Position numbers and translations under genes: made by a program
Notes under the pieces: generated by a model
What the model was told of the DNA's origin: nothing
Databases searched by the model: none
What the model saw: only the letters and a program-made list of their open reading frames with translations
DNA from: Acidisoma sp. PAMC 29798
GTDB taxonomy: Bacteria > Pseudomonadota > Alphaproteobacteria > Acetobacterales > Acetobacteraceae
Direction: 5' to 3'
Assembly (NCBI RefSeq): GCF_030252425.1
Contig: NZ_CP126994.1
Location: 1,798,001-1,862,000 of the forward strand
Length of the DNA: 64,000 bases
In this document: piece by piece, positions 34,649-43,350 of the stretch
Position numbering within the stretch: position 1 is the first letter of the stretch
Layout of the letters: each line of letters opens with the position of its first letter

Positions 34649-34937
34649 ACCGTCTTCTTTCCATCCGGTCGGCGCGTCGTGCCGAGATGATGCGAATGAC
34701 GTCAATCGAATCGCCTTCGGCGTCGGTCTCAGTCATCGTGTGGGCGACCATCAGGATCATGAAGCCCCCGATCAGACCCAAAGTACGCCAGCGATATTCA
34801 TGGCCTTCAATCCGATCAAGCACCGAGAAATGCATGGGGTCGTTGAACACCTGACTGGCCTCCTCGAAACTCAGTCCGTGTTTTCTCTGATTAGAACGGC
34901 TTTTCGCCTCATCCCATTCAAAGCGGATGCCTGCCAT
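34629..34937 (-). CDS. brnT: BrnT toxin
   Basis: A 102-residue RelE-fold ribonuclease toxin. The family opening 'FEWDEAKSRSNQRKHGLSFE' (about 6-25) supplies the DxxKxxxNxxKHG motif, and 'DVIRIISARRADRMERRRYE' ends the protein with the conserved RIISAR and catalytic basic residues. It is the first gene of the pair. There is no Shine-Dalgarno: the bases before the ATG are TCCTCC. Confidence 0.95.
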   Translation of the reverse strand: MAGIRFEWDEAKSRSNQRKHGLSFEEASQVFNDPMHFSVLDRIEGHEYRWRTLGLIGGFMILMVAHTMTETDAEGDSIDVIRIISARRADRMERRRYENENG

Positions 34938-34943
34938 GGAGGA

Positions 34944-34972
34944 ATTATAATTATATATTTGTAGTTATACAA
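34944..34972 (-). promoter_or_regulatory. brnTA promoter with inverted repeat; leaderless message predicted
   Basis: On the minus strand TTGTAT (34967-34972) and a consensus TATAAT (34944-34949) are exactly 17 bases apart. Six bases (TCCTCC) separate the -10 from the brnT ATG, so the expected start of transcription is the A of that ATG. An inverted repeat TTGTA-GTTA-TACAA (34959-34972) covers the -35 and is a candidate BrnA operator. Confidence 0.65.
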
Positions 34973-34981
34973 TGCTTACCC

Positions 34982-36496
34982 TTAAAACACTCCATGCAAA
35001 AACCAGTCGAGATTGCCCGTGATGGCCTCGACGCCGTCACCGCTGCGATAGAGCCAGAAACGGTCCCCGGCCTCATCCTCCACCGCCCAGTAATCGCGCA
35101 CCGCTCGTGTCTCGGCCTCGCGCCGCCACCATTCGCCGAAGATGCGCTCCGGCCCATCCGCCCAGCGAATCTTGTGGCGCATCCGCCGCCAGGTGAAGAC
35201 CGCCGGCGGCTGGTCCGGCAACATCGCAATGGCCTGCACCGGCTGCGGCGGCGTGAACAGCCGCACCGGGCGCGGCCAAGCGGTCTGCCAGGCCAAGCCG
35301 CCGGGCGCCGCTAAAGGCCCCACGCGCGTCACCGATCGCTCCGGCACATCGCTTTCCATCGGCTGCATCCGATAGACGCGATCCGCACCGAACCGATTGA
35401 TCAACCGATCCACCAGAGGCCCGAGATCCATCGGCGCGCTGCCATCCGCCAGCACCGCGATCTGATCCGCCGTCATGGTCTCGGCCAGTGGCACCCACAG
35501 CGTCATCGCCTCCACGCCCAGGCCGGGATCGACCGTCTCGATCCGCGCACTCAACAGGTGCGCGAGATGCGGCGGGTCACGCACCGGCCGCGCGGTCGCG
35601 ACCACCACCACCTGCACCGTGCCGTCCACTCTCTCGAAAACCAGATCCAGGCGCCGCGCCCCCTCCCCGCGCCGCTCCAACCCGGCACAGATGGCGCGGG
35701 ACAGACGCGCCATGACGGTCGCAAAGGCTTCGGCAGTCAGCAGAGGCTCCATGAAGGTGAGGCGCTGGCGCAGCAAAGCACGGGACGGCACAGGCTCCAG
35801 CGGCTCAAAAACGCGCCCTGTCGCGGCATCCAGCCGGCGCGCAAGCCCTTCCCCGAAGCGCCGGACCAAGGGCGCGCGGGCGGCGGCAATGAGGTGCTCG
35901 ATAGAATGAAAGCCGAGCCGGTCCAGGCTCGCCGCCGTGTCAGATGGCAGCCGCAGCGCCGCGATCGGCAAGGGGGCCAATGCCGCCACGGTACCGCCCT
36001 CCGGCGCGATCGCCAGAGGGTTACCGCCATAGCGCGCCAGCCCCCAGGCGGCGCCAGGCGTATCCGCCACCGCGACACGCGCGGCCACACCGCTCCGTGT
36101 CAGGCGGTCCCGCAGATCGGCCAGCATCGCGGCCTCTCCGCCATGCAGATGGTCGGCGCCGGTGCTATCGAGGCGAACACCGTCCGGTGGGTCAGCAGCG
36201 GTGAGCGGCGCATAGCGCTGGCACCAGGCGGCAACCTCCTTCAAAGCCGCTGCATCGCCGGCCAGATCGGCATCGATGACGGTGAGGCCCGGCCGCATGG
36301 CCTGAGCCTGGGCCAAGGGCATGCCGGGGCGCAGACCGAGGGCAGCGGCGGCGGCATCGGCGGCCCCGATCACCAATCGCCGCCCGTCATGCAGTCGCGT
36401 GACGACGGGGCTTGCCTTATCCGGCGCGCCGGCGGTGGCCCTTCGCCACCGATCGGTGGGCCACATCGGCAGCCAGACGGAGATGACCCGTCGCAT
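34982..36496 (-). CDS. imuB: ImuB, inactive Y-family polymerase of the mutasome
   Basis: A 504-residue DNA polymerase Y-like protein that bridges ImuA and the clamp in SOS mutagenesis. The N-terminus 'MRRVISVWLPMWPTDRWRR' corresponds to the palm start of Y polymerases but lacks the catalytic Asp, as is normal for ImuB. Other family blocks are 'ADAAAAALGLRPGMPLAQAQ' and 'VAVADTPGAAWGLARYGG'. A C-terminal region with 'QAIAMLPDQPPAVFTWRRMR' carries the ImuB-specific end. The start ATG 36496 overlaps imuA by 80 bases. A frame reaching 36652 is within imuA and is rejected. BrnTA, not dnaE2, follows. Confidence 0.95.
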   Translation of the reverse strand: MRRVISVWLPMWPTDRWRRATAGAPDKASPVVTRLHDGRRLVIGAADAAAAALGLRPGMPLAQAQAMRPGLTVIDADLAGDAAALKEVAAWCQRYAPLTAADPPDGVRLDSTGADHLHGGEAAMLADLRDRLTRSGVAARVAVADTPGAAWGLARYGGNPLAIAPEGGTVAALAPLPIAALRLPSDTAASLDRLGFHSIEHLIAAARAPLVRRFGEGLARRLDAATGRVFEPLEPVPSRALLRQRLTFMEPLLTAEAFATVMARLSRAICAGLERRGEGARRLDLVFERVDGTVQVVVVATARPVRDPPHLAHLLSARIETVDPGLGVEAMTLWVPLAETMTADQIAVLADGSAPMDLGPLVDRLINRFGADRVYRMQPMESDVPERSVTRVGPLAAPGGLAWQTAWPRPVRLFTPPQPVQAIAMLPDQPPAVFTWRRMRHKIRWADGPERIFGEWWRREAETRAVRDYWAVEDEAGDRFWLYRSGDGVEAITGNLDWFLHGVF

Positions 36497-37205
36497 CGCA
36501 AGCCTCCACACTCCAGGTTGCGGGTTCCGCCCCACGGCATCGGATGAGGTCGATCCGCCACACAGCGGGCGCCAGCCCCCGTACCTGAGGGGCGTGGGGC
36601 AAGGGCGGCCCGGCCGATTGCCGCGCGATGCGCCAGCGCGTGAGGGCGGCAATGGGCGTCATCAGGGCGGGATCATCGGGTGTGCGGCTGCGGCGGAGAG
36701 TAAAGACGGTGACACCCGAGGTTTCGGCCGCGAGCTGCAACCGGCGGGACGCGGTGGAGTCCAGCCGCCTCACCTCCCCCACGATGCCGGCGAAACCGGG
36801 ATGACGCAGCCCCTCCTCCATCGCGACCAGAACCGAGCGCGCGGCGTCACGCCCGGCCTCGACATGCAGAACCCGGTTCGGGTCGAGACCGACATGCGCC
36901 AAGGCGGGCGCGAAGAGATCGCGCTGTTCGGTAACCCACAGCACCGGGCCCGGCAAGCGCGCCAGAATGCCCGCCACCATCAGCACGGCGGCGGTGCCAT
37001 GTTCCAGGCCTGGGCCGGCATCCGCGACGTCATGCAGCCCACCCAGACGAAGGCCGCCGCCGGGCAGATGACGGTCGATGGCGTCGATTTCGAAGGGCAG
37101 AACCGCGATCGCGGCTTTGGCGTCACTCTTCCGTTCCAAGCGGCAGACGTCACGCCGCAACCCCTCAAGAGTGAATCCTTTAAGGTGTTGATCATGTTGA
37201 CTCAT
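36417..37205 (-). CDS. imuA: ImuA, RecA-like mutasome protein
   Basis: A 262-residue RecA/SulA-like partner of ImuB. The conserved opening is 'LPFEIDAIDRHLPGGGLRLG' (about 36-55), followed by 'GLHDVADAG' and 'GPVLWVTEQRDLFAPALAHV' (about 85-104), then 'EVRRLDSTASRRLQLAAE'. In alphaproteobacteria it is induced by DNA damage and directs error-prone synthesis by DnaE2. An exact SOS box lies 26 bases before its ATG. It overlaps imuB, which implies coupled translation. Confidence 0.93.
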   Translation of the reverse strand: MSQHDQHLKGFTLEGLRRDVCRLERKSDAKAAIAVLPFEIDAIDRHLPGGGLRLGGLHDVADAGPGLEHGTAAVLMVAGILARLPGPVLWVTEQRDLFAPALAHVGLDPNRVLHVEAGRDAARSVLVAMEEGLRHPGFAGIVGEVRRLDSTASRRLQLAAETSGVTVFTLRRSRTPDDPALMTPIAALTRWRIARQSAGPPLPHAPQVRGLAPAVWRIDLIRCRGAEPATWSVEACDATGHLRLAADVAHRSVAKGHRRRAG

Positions 37206-37230
37206 TTCATGCTACGCTCAATCCGGAGCG

Positions 37231-37245
37231 GAACATAACGTGAAC
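37231..37245 (-). promoter_or_regulatory. LexA SOS box of imuAB
   Basis: GAAC-ATAACGT-GAAC (read GTTC-N7-GTTC on the minus strand) matches the alphaproteobacterial LexA site exactly. Its near edge is 26 bases upstream of the imuA ATG, where repression would block transcription. Confidence 0.85.
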
Positions 37246-37419
37246 ATACAGGACGTGGAAAGGGCCTATTGGCGGCCGAGGCCTCTGCCAAATTGTGCAA
37301 ATCGGCGTGTCATCACCGCGAGTCGGGCACAGAGAGTCCGATTGAGCGGCGAATTCAAATCACTGGAGGAGACGGCTCAGACAGTGGTTCAGTGGCTGCG
37401 GTCGCTCAACTTATCGGCA

Positions 37420-37962
37420 TCAAGCGACGGAGCCGGAGCCTTTGCAGACGCGTGCCCAGAGCACCTGGAACGAGGGGTCCTGTGTTTCGAGCACAGTGCC
37501 GTCGAGGCGACCGAAGACGGAGACATAGCGCTGCCGCCCACTTCTGCTCTGGTAGCCCGTGGTGCCTTGTACAGAACCGCAGAGGCTGACGACCTTGCCT
37601 GCGCCTGTGCTCATGAAGGCGGTGTAGCTTCTCTGGCCGAACAATTGGCCGAGCGATTTCCGGCCATTGACCCAGCTTGCCTGTTGCACAGGATCCGCAA
37701 AGGTGACGACGCGCTGCGGGGCGACGACGACCGCAGATGCCGCCGTTGGAGAGAATTGCGCCACTATTTCGTTGTGCTCACGCTGCGCGGCGAAGGCAAG
37801 GGAGATCATCAAGGGCACGACAAGAACAGCAAGACCAACGGCGATCCGCGATCCATGACGGGTGCGGCGCTTCTGCTCAGGGTTCTCGTAATTGCACTCG
37901 GGGCAAACGCTGAGATTTTTATCGATCGAAACGTCGCACCATAAGCATTTGTAAGAGGCCAT
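37420..37962 (-). CDS. Zinc-ribbon membrane protein of unknown function
   Basis: A 180-residue protein with an N-terminal zinc ribbon (C-x2-C at 'KCLWCDVSI' and C-x2-C at 'VCPECNYEN'), a basic stretch (KRRTRHGSR), one transmembrane helix (about 39-59, 'IAVGLAVLVVPLMISLAFAA') and a non-cytoplasmic C-terminal domain. The start ATG is at 37962. The opposite-strand frame (37240-37944) has no such pattern and is a shadow. The domain behind the helix is not one I recognise. It lies upstream of imuA on the same strand, 214 bases away; the SOS box lies between them. Confidence 0.65.
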   Translation of the reverse strand: MASYKCLWCDVSIDKNLSVCPECNYENPEQKRRTRHGSRIAVGLAVLVVPLMISLAFAAQREHNEIVAQFSPTAASAVVVAPQRVVTFADPVQQASWVNGRKSLGQLFGQRSYTAFMSTGAGKVVSLCGSVQGTTGYQSRSGRQRYVSVFGRLDGTVLETQDPSFQVLWARVCKGSGSVA

Positions 37963-38188
37963 TTGAAACTTCTATGAGAAACCATTTCTCTATCCAGATG
38001 ATGCCCATAATGATTACAAAATGACAACACACAACACCGCGATGTATTTCAATAACTACTTTGGTTATATTTTACTGATCTATCTCATTCATCCCACTGA
38101 CATTTTTTTATTGGTCGATACCTTCTGCACCGAGTCTAGTCACGATTCGGCGGTACTCTGTGCAGCCATGGCTCTGTCCCCACCTGCC
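37963..38188. other. AT-rich intergenic region
   Basis: Markedly more AT-rich than the rest of the window (for example the stretch 38040-38120). It separates the zinc-ribbon gene from the 3' end of the Csu-type operon. No gene or clear hairpin terminator is visible. The promoter of the zinc-ribbon gene is expected here. Confidence 0.4.
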
Positions 38189-39160
38189 TCAGTAATTGAC
38201 GTTGACCGTGACAGTATCGGCGTAGGAGCCGGGCGTATATTGGGCGCTGGCCAGGGAGGCATAGACGGTCAATGACTGCTGCACGCCGGTGCCGGTGCCG
38301 GCCACACCATTTCCGACGCTCGTCGAGGTCGCCGTATTGCCCCATATCGGTCCGGTGCCACTCGTTGCGCGAAGCTGATAGGGCACTTTGTCCGTGCCGC
38401 TGCTCGTGCTGCTCATGACGCCGGCGCCATTGAGGTTCGCGTTCGAAGGTGACAGGCCGACATAATAGGGCGTGCTGGTCGGGCAGGTCACACCGATGGT
38501 GGTATTGCCTTGGATACCGGTGCCATTCGACGGTACGCTGCCGATATTGAGGGCGACGCCGGCACTGACCGTGCACGTTTTGCTCACCACGGCCGTCACG
38601 GGAAGCGTAAAGGTCAGACCGGAGTAACCGGTCAATGCACCGCAGGATATCCCGCTGATGAAGCCGAGAGTCATATTGTAGAAGCTTCCTGAATAGCTAT
38701 CGGCGGCAGAGGTCTGGCTGCCCGGTATGGCGCCATAGAAGGTCAGGGCACCCGTGACGACGTTCCCGATGCCACCCGCGATCGATACCGGGGCGCTGAT
38801 CGGGTTCGTGGTTGTCCACACAATGCCGTTCGGCGCGTTCGTGTAGAGATTGAATTTGAGGACGCCACCGCTGCTGCTTCCCGCCATGGCCGGTTGACTT
38901 ACGGTGCCGGGATAGCTTGGTGTTCCCAACCCCGCGCAGATGGAAAAGTTCGCAGCCGTTGTATTGTAGTTCGTGCAAGTATAGCCGATCGAACCGGTGC
39001 CGGTAATGCCCGTGGCGGGGCTTACGTTAACCGTGCCGAAATTGAGGGCAGGAGATGTGTCACTGCACACAACGACGGCGTGCGCCGGCTTGGATGTGAG
39101 CAGACCAACGCTCAACAGCACCGCAAAAAGCAGGCCAAGGCGCGACAGCGTTCTGATCAT
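38189..39160 (-). CDS. Spore-coat-U-type pilus tip adhesin, two domains
   Basis: A 323-residue exported protein, last gene of a Csu-type pilus operon. Signal peptide about residues 1-28 (cut near AHAVVV). Two SCPU domains follow. The first (about 30-185) contains paired Cys residues, 'CSDTSPALNFGTVNVSP' and 'GYTCTNYNTTAANFSICAG'. The second (about 190-323) begins 'VSKTCTVSAGVALNIGSVPS' and ends in the strand 'YADTVTVNVNY'. Two-domain members at this position act as the tip adhesin (CsuE type). The second domain is very similar to the single-domain pilin at 42268. Confidence 0.88.
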   Translation of the reverse strand: MIRTLSRLGLLFAVLLSVGLLTSKPAHAVVVCSDTSPALNFGTVNVSPATGITGTGSIGYTCTNYNTTAANFSICAGLGTPSYPGTVSQPAMAGSSSGGVLKFNLYTNAPNGIVWTTTNPISAPVSIAGGIGNVVTGALTFYGAIPGSQTSAADSYSGSFYNMTLGFISGISCGALTGYSGLTFTLPVTAVVSKTCTVSAGVALNIGSVPSNGTGIQGNTTIGVTCPTSTPYYVGLSPSNANLNGAGVMSSTSSGTDKVPYQLRATSGTGPIWGNTATSTSVGNGVAGTGTGVQQSLTVYASLASAQYTPGSYADTVTVNVNY

Positions 39161-41547
39161 GGCATTTGCCCTTGTTTGCAGATCAACGGCCCGATCTGCG
39201 GAATATCCGTGCCTTGCTGGTGATAATCGAAACTCACGTGACAGGGTCCAGACGGTGTCTGCACATCCAGGACGTTGTGTAGGGTGAGGTCATCCAGATA
39301 GGCGGCGCCATCGAAGCCGACCAGAACGGGCTCGGCCGGGTCACGGGGCACGCCCTGAAGCTGCACCTGGCTGCCGAGGGGCACCGCCTTGCCGGCGGCG
39401 TCGACCAAAATGATCGCCGCCGCGCGGATCGGCACGATGGCGAATTTGACGATCGTGCCAGCGCGATCCGTGGGCGTGGTGATGGCTTTGACGCGATCGA
39501 CATTGAGATTAGCGGGAAGGTTCATCGGATCGATGCTGATGTGGTTGTCCTGATACGCGTTCAGCGGCGAGATGAGGAGCAGGCCGCGACTGTCGGTCTT
39601 GCCGAATGGATTATTCTCCAGGCTGACGGGCACATCGGCCTTGCCATCGGTGGAGACCACGGCGAAGGCGCTGTTGAGGGTGCGTGTGGCAAAGGGGTGT
39701 CCGCCGATCAGCACCAGCGCGCCATTCACGCTGGTATAAGCCGTGGCCTTGCCGCCAAGATTGCTGACCCCACCCTGGATTGCCGCATCGTCGCCCTGAT
39801 AGTCCAGCTCCGCGAGACCTTGTGGGCGCCCTGCCCCTTCCTCTTGCTCGGCGCGCCAGCCGAAGCCGCCGGTGCTTGGAACCGTTCGATTCTCATTGAG
39901 GGTGATCGAGTTGACACCGTTTTCGTTCTGAACCGATGTGCTGGCATAGGTATCGCTGTCGAGCGACACATTGAGATTCAGCAGAAGGCTGCGCTGGCTC
40001 TGCTGACGAAGATTTTGGTTCGCACTGAAATCCAGCGAGAGGGCATTGCCGATCGGCTTGGACCAATTGACGCTGACATAGCGGCTGCTCTGCTGCGTCT
40101 CGTCCAGAGCGATGTAGCTTGCGCTAATATTGCCCCACCGGCCCAGACTGAGGCCGGCGGTCGCACTGGCACTGAGCGCGGGTGGCGGGCCGCCGTACAG
40201 CGTCGCGACATCGGTATATCCGCTGGTCGCGCGGGTGGCGTTGAGGCCGATATTGTAGCGCGCATTGCTCCAGCTATAGCCGAGGCTGAATTGCGACCCC
40301 AGGACACCTTGGTGATCGCTAGAGGCGAGCGAGCCGGAGAGAATACCGCCAGCGTTCCCCAGCAAAACCGCGCCGCCTATGCCGGCATTGGCCAATCCGC
40401 TGGTACACTCGGCATGCGTTTCGACCGTCAGGTGATTGTTGACGCCGTAGCGAAAGGTGCCGCTGGCGACCGGTTCACCGCCATAGTCGAAGGACTGCAA
40501 GCCGTAGTTCTCACGGACTGCGCCGAGCTCCACGGACCAATCCGCGAGCCCTTTCTGCAGAAGCTGCTCGGCATTGTACAGCGAGAAACTGTAGTTGCTG
40601 ACCTGGCCCAAGGCATTGGTCAACACCACCTGCGCGTTTCCCGCGCCACTGATGCCGGGCACGGAGTTGAGCTGGAAGGGACCCGCCGCGACATCACCGC
40701 TATAGCGCTTGATGCCATTGACGTAGAGCTCGACTTGCGACGGTAGCGTCGCCGAACCGAGGAACTGCGCCAAGGGTGTCGTCACGAGATAGGGCTGCAG
40801 GGCGAAGTTCGTGCCGAACTGGATGCCGCCAATGCGCGTGGCGCGCGACCATGACGTCGCGGCCGTCAACGTGTCGCCAATGCGGAGCGTCAGCAGGTTA
40901 CCGGGAAAGGACGTGCTCCAGCTCGTGTCGAGCCGCGATGTGCGGTCGGTGGCCGGGCCGGCGCCGGTTGTCATTTGCGACAGACCCGTCGAGCTGAACG
41001 TACCGAAACCGTTGAAGGCCCGGAACTCGCTGTAGGCACTCAGGCTTCCGATGCCACCCTGCGACTGGGTTCCAAACAGATTGTAGTTGAGCAAGATGCC
41101 GGGCGCGGCGCTCGCATGGGCTGCCGACGGGGTTTCGTCGACCAGCATCTTGGTGGAGAGACGCAGCGACTTCAGCGGCGCCACGAGGGTCACGGCCTGG
41201 TTTTGCTGATCATAGGCAATGTGCAATCCCTTTAGGCTGTCGAGCCGCATGGGATCGGCGCCACCGCTCGGGAAAACGATGCCGAGTTCGTGCAGAGTGG
41301 TGTGAGAGGCCCAGAGCGCATGATCGCGATATCCGAAATGGATGAGACCACGGCTCGCGCCATTCAGCGTGACGTCGAGATAGAGGTCAATCGCGTGAAT
41401 GGCTGACATCGCATCCGGCGCATCCGCGGTGAGGGTCGGCGGCGGTGCGGCCGGCGGCGGTGCGGGGGCGGCAAGCGCGTTGGACATGGATGCGATCAGA
41501 CCCTGAAGAAGCCACGCTTCAGCGAGGAGTATCGGCCAACGAAACAT
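39157..41547 (-). CDS. csuD: Fimbrial outer-membrane usher, Csu type
   Basis: A 796-residue outer-membrane usher that assembles the pilus. Signal peptide about 1-27 (ending NALAAP), N-terminal periplasmic domain ('LDVTLNGASRGLIHFGYRDH'), a 24-strand barrel region, and the plug and C-terminal domains ('AIILVDAAGKAVPLGSQVQL' and 'GPCHVSFDYHQQGTDIPQIG'). The ushers of the Csu family are shorter and more diverged than PapC, as here. It overlaps the tip gene by four bases and the chaperone gene by 29 bases. Confidence 0.93.
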   Translation of the reverse strand: MFRWPILLAEAWLLQGLIASMSNALAAPAPPPAAPPPTLTADAPDAMSAIHAIDLYLDVTLNGASRGLIHFGYRDHALWASHTTLHELGIVFPSGGADPMRLDSLKGLHIAYDQQNQAVTLVAPLKSLRLSTKMLVDETPSAAHASAAPGILLNYNLFGTQSQGGIGSLSAYSEFRAFNGFGTFSSTGLSQMTTGAGPATDRTSRLDTSWSTSFPGNLLTLRIGDTLTAATSWSRATRIGGIQFGTNFALQPYLVTTPLAQFLGSATLPSQVELYVNGIKRYSGDVAAGPFQLNSVPGISGAGNAQVVLTNALGQVSNYSFSLYNAEQLLQKGLADWSVELGAVRENYGLQSFDYGGEPVASGTFRYGVNNHLTVETHAECTSGLANAGIGGAVLLGNAGGILSGSLASSDHQGVLGSQFSLGYSWSNARYNIGLNATRATSGYTDVATLYGGPPPALSASATAGLSLGRWGNISASYIALDETQQSSRYVSVNWSKPIGNALSLDFSANQNLRQQSQRSLLLNLNVSLDSDTYASTSVQNENGVNSITLNENRTVPSTGGFGWRAEQEEGAGRPQGLAELDYQGDDAAIQGGVSNLGGKATAYTSVNGALVLIGGHPFATRTLNSAFAVVSTDGKADVPVSLENNPFGKTDSRGLLLISPLNAYQDNHISIDPMNLPANLNVDRVKAITTPTDRAGTIVKFAIVPIRAAAIILVDAAGKAVPLGSQVQLQGVPRDPAEPVLVGFDGAAYLDDLTLHNVLDVQTPSGPCHVSFDYHQQGTDIPQIGPLICKQGQMP

Positions 41548-42265
41548 TTTGTGTCAGATTCGAGCCGTTGACCATCGCCTCGAACGTGACATTGCCGGCA
41601 AAATCACTGGCTGGCTGTCGCAACGCGAATCGCATGGTGGCGCCGGGCAAGACATAGCCCAGCAAGCCGGGTGTGATGTCGCCACGGCGACCGGCAGCAT
41701 CGACATAGGTCACACCGGAAAGCTGCGCATGTTCGGTGCCGCTATTGCTGACGTCCAGAAACGCCTTTTCTCCGTCGCTCTCCAGGCTCCAGTGCAGCAC
41801 TGGCGCGAGATGGGTCACGCTGACCGGCTCGACAAAGATTGGTAGGGAATAATGCAAAACGAATTGCAAACCGCTCCGGACGCCTGCGCCTGTCACGGGC
41901 AATTCGTCGATGGAAATGCGGTAGGCATCCTCCACGGCTTGCGGGCCGATCGGGGGTGGCCCGACACGGATAACCCGGACCAGTTGCTCGTCATTCGGCT
42001 GGATCTGCAACATGGGTGGGCTGACCAGAAGGCTGCGCGACAGTGTCAGCTGCTCGACGCCATTCGGTTGCGTCCAGTGGTAGACGCGGACCTGCGCATA
42101 CAAGGCACCATGCCCTGCGTTGCTGAGCCATAACCCATCCGCGACTTGCGACGCCAATAGGCTCAAGGTGATCGGTGAGACTTGTAGGCCGGAGGCCGCC
42201 GCACTTCCACAAACGCTGCAGAAGGCGGCGAGGAGCGCGTAGCCATAGGTCGCCCTGGACCGCAT
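41519..42265 (-). CDS. csuC: Periplasmic pilus chaperone, PapD-like, Csu type
   Basis: A 248-residue chaperone with a signal peptide (about 1-24) and two immunoglobulin-like domains. The first has the donor-strand region 'MLQIQPNDEQLVRVIRVGPP' (about 85-104) and the Arg/Lys anchoring residues expected in PapD-like proteins. The second has 'HLAPVLHWSLESDGEKAFLD' and 'LPGATMRFALRQPASDFAGN'. It would cap pilus subunits until the usher accepts them. The gene starts two bases after the pilin gene stop. Confidence 0.88.
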   Translation of the reverse strand: MRSRATYGYALLAAFCSVCGSAAASGLQVSPITLSLLASQVADGLWLSNAGHGALYAQVRVYHWTQPNGVEQLTLSRSLLVSPPMLQIQPNDEQLVRVIRVGPPPIGPQAVEDAYRISIDELPVTGAGVRSGLQFVLHYSLPIFVEPVSVTHLAPVLHWSLESDGEKAFLDVSNSGTEHAQLSGVTYVDAAGRRGDITPGLLGYVLPGATMRFALRQPASDFAGNVTFEAMVNGSNLTQNVSLADTPR

Positions 42266-42267
42266 GA

Positions 42268-42777
42268 TCAGTAGTTGACGTTGACGGTCACAGTGTCTTT
42301 GTAGGCGTCAGGCGTGTAGTTCGCGCCGGGCGCGGTCGCATAGACCGAGATCGCTTGAACGGCGCCGGTGCCGGTGCCGGCCACGCCATTGCCGATCGCG
42401 GTGCTGGTTGCCGTGTTGCCCCAAATCGTGGTGCCTGTGCCGGAATAGAGTTGATAGGGCACTGTGTCGGTATTGCCGGAGATCGTGCCGGCCATGACGC
42501 CCGCACCGGTGGTGCTCGCGTTGGAAGGCGCCAGACCAATGAAATAGGGCGTCGTTTTCGAGCAGGTCACGTTGATGGTATTGGTGCCCTGGGTATTCGT
42601 CGCGGTCGAGGTAACCGTGCCGATGCTGATATTGGATGTGGATCCTGCTGTGACGCTACAGGCCTTGGTGATGGTCAGCAGGACCTGGAAGGTTGCTGTG
42701 GCGGAGCTGGCGGCATTGGCGGTGACCGCGATCCCATTGGCCAACAGCAGCGCCGCCGCCAGTTTCATCGTCTTCAT
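42268..42777 (-). CDS. Spore-coat-U-type major pilin
   Basis: A 169-residue exported pilin, first gene of the operon. Signal peptide about 1-23 (MKTMKLAAALLLANGIAVTA). The SCPU domain begins 'TFQVLLTITKACSVTAGSTS', has two cysteines, and ends 'YKDTVTVNVNY'. The start at 42777 is preferred to ATG 42792 because the signal peptide starts there. The C-terminal stretch 'IWGNTATSTAIGNGVAGTGT' is shared nearly unchanged with the tip adhesin. Low-complexity Thr/Gly/Ala content is normal for the family. Confidence 0.9.
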   Translation of the reverse strand: MKTMKLAAALLLANGIAVTANAASSATATFQVLLTITKACSVTAGSTSNISIGTVTSTATNTQGTNTINVTCSKTTPYFIGLAPSNASTTGAGVMAGTISGNTDTVPYQLYSGTGTTIWGNTATSTAIGNGVAGTGTGAVQAISVYATAPGANYTPDAYKDTVTVNVNY

Positions 42778-43350
42778 ATGCACGAATCTCATCCTAAAAA
42801 AATCCTGTTGCGACGTTGTGGTGCGGACACACCCGTGAAGGCTGATGCACTCACGTGCGCCGCGCTGAAGTCAGTAACAATGGTCGACGACCGGCGCGGC
42901 TGTCTCTCTATTGTGGCTGCACGGAACTCATAATCTGCAGACATAACCAAAGACTTCGGCAGAGGCAGGCGTGGTCATTAGCGAATAAGCAAGAGTCTCC
43001 GCTTGACATCGGGTATGCGGTCTCAATGCTTAATGACCTGTTAAACGAGTCATGCAGGGCTGCTATCTCACAGCAAAGTGCAGATCGCTTAAGAAACAAG
43101 TTACGAGGGACGGAAACGATTGCATTTTGATCTGCGAGGCGCCTTGATCGACGGGCCAGCCTCAGCAAGACCGTTGATGATCGGAGACCTGTCAGGTTCC
43201 GGACGCCGTCATAATGTTGCTGTAAAATAACGAAAACTTTGCGTTGATCCACATCGATCGCGCGTCCGCATTGTATGCGCGCGTCACATCGGGCCGATGC
43301 TCGCGCGCCCCGGTGTGCCTCAAGGGTCGCCTGGGAGAGGATGGGGATTT
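42778..43350. other. 573-base intergenic region upstream of the pilus operon
   Basis: No gene supported. A frame of 156 codons on the minus strand (42908-43378) runs into the tRNA and reads as a tRNA-derived peptide at its start, so it is rejected. The region must contain the Csu-type promoter, but I see no consensus elements. The composition is less GC-rich than in neighbouring genes. Confidence 0.4.

Noticed and set aside
37240-37944. A 234-codon plus-strand frame beginning in the SOS box
   Set aside because: Antisense to the zinc-ribbon protein, which has paired CxxC motifs and a transmembrane helix. The plus frame has neither.
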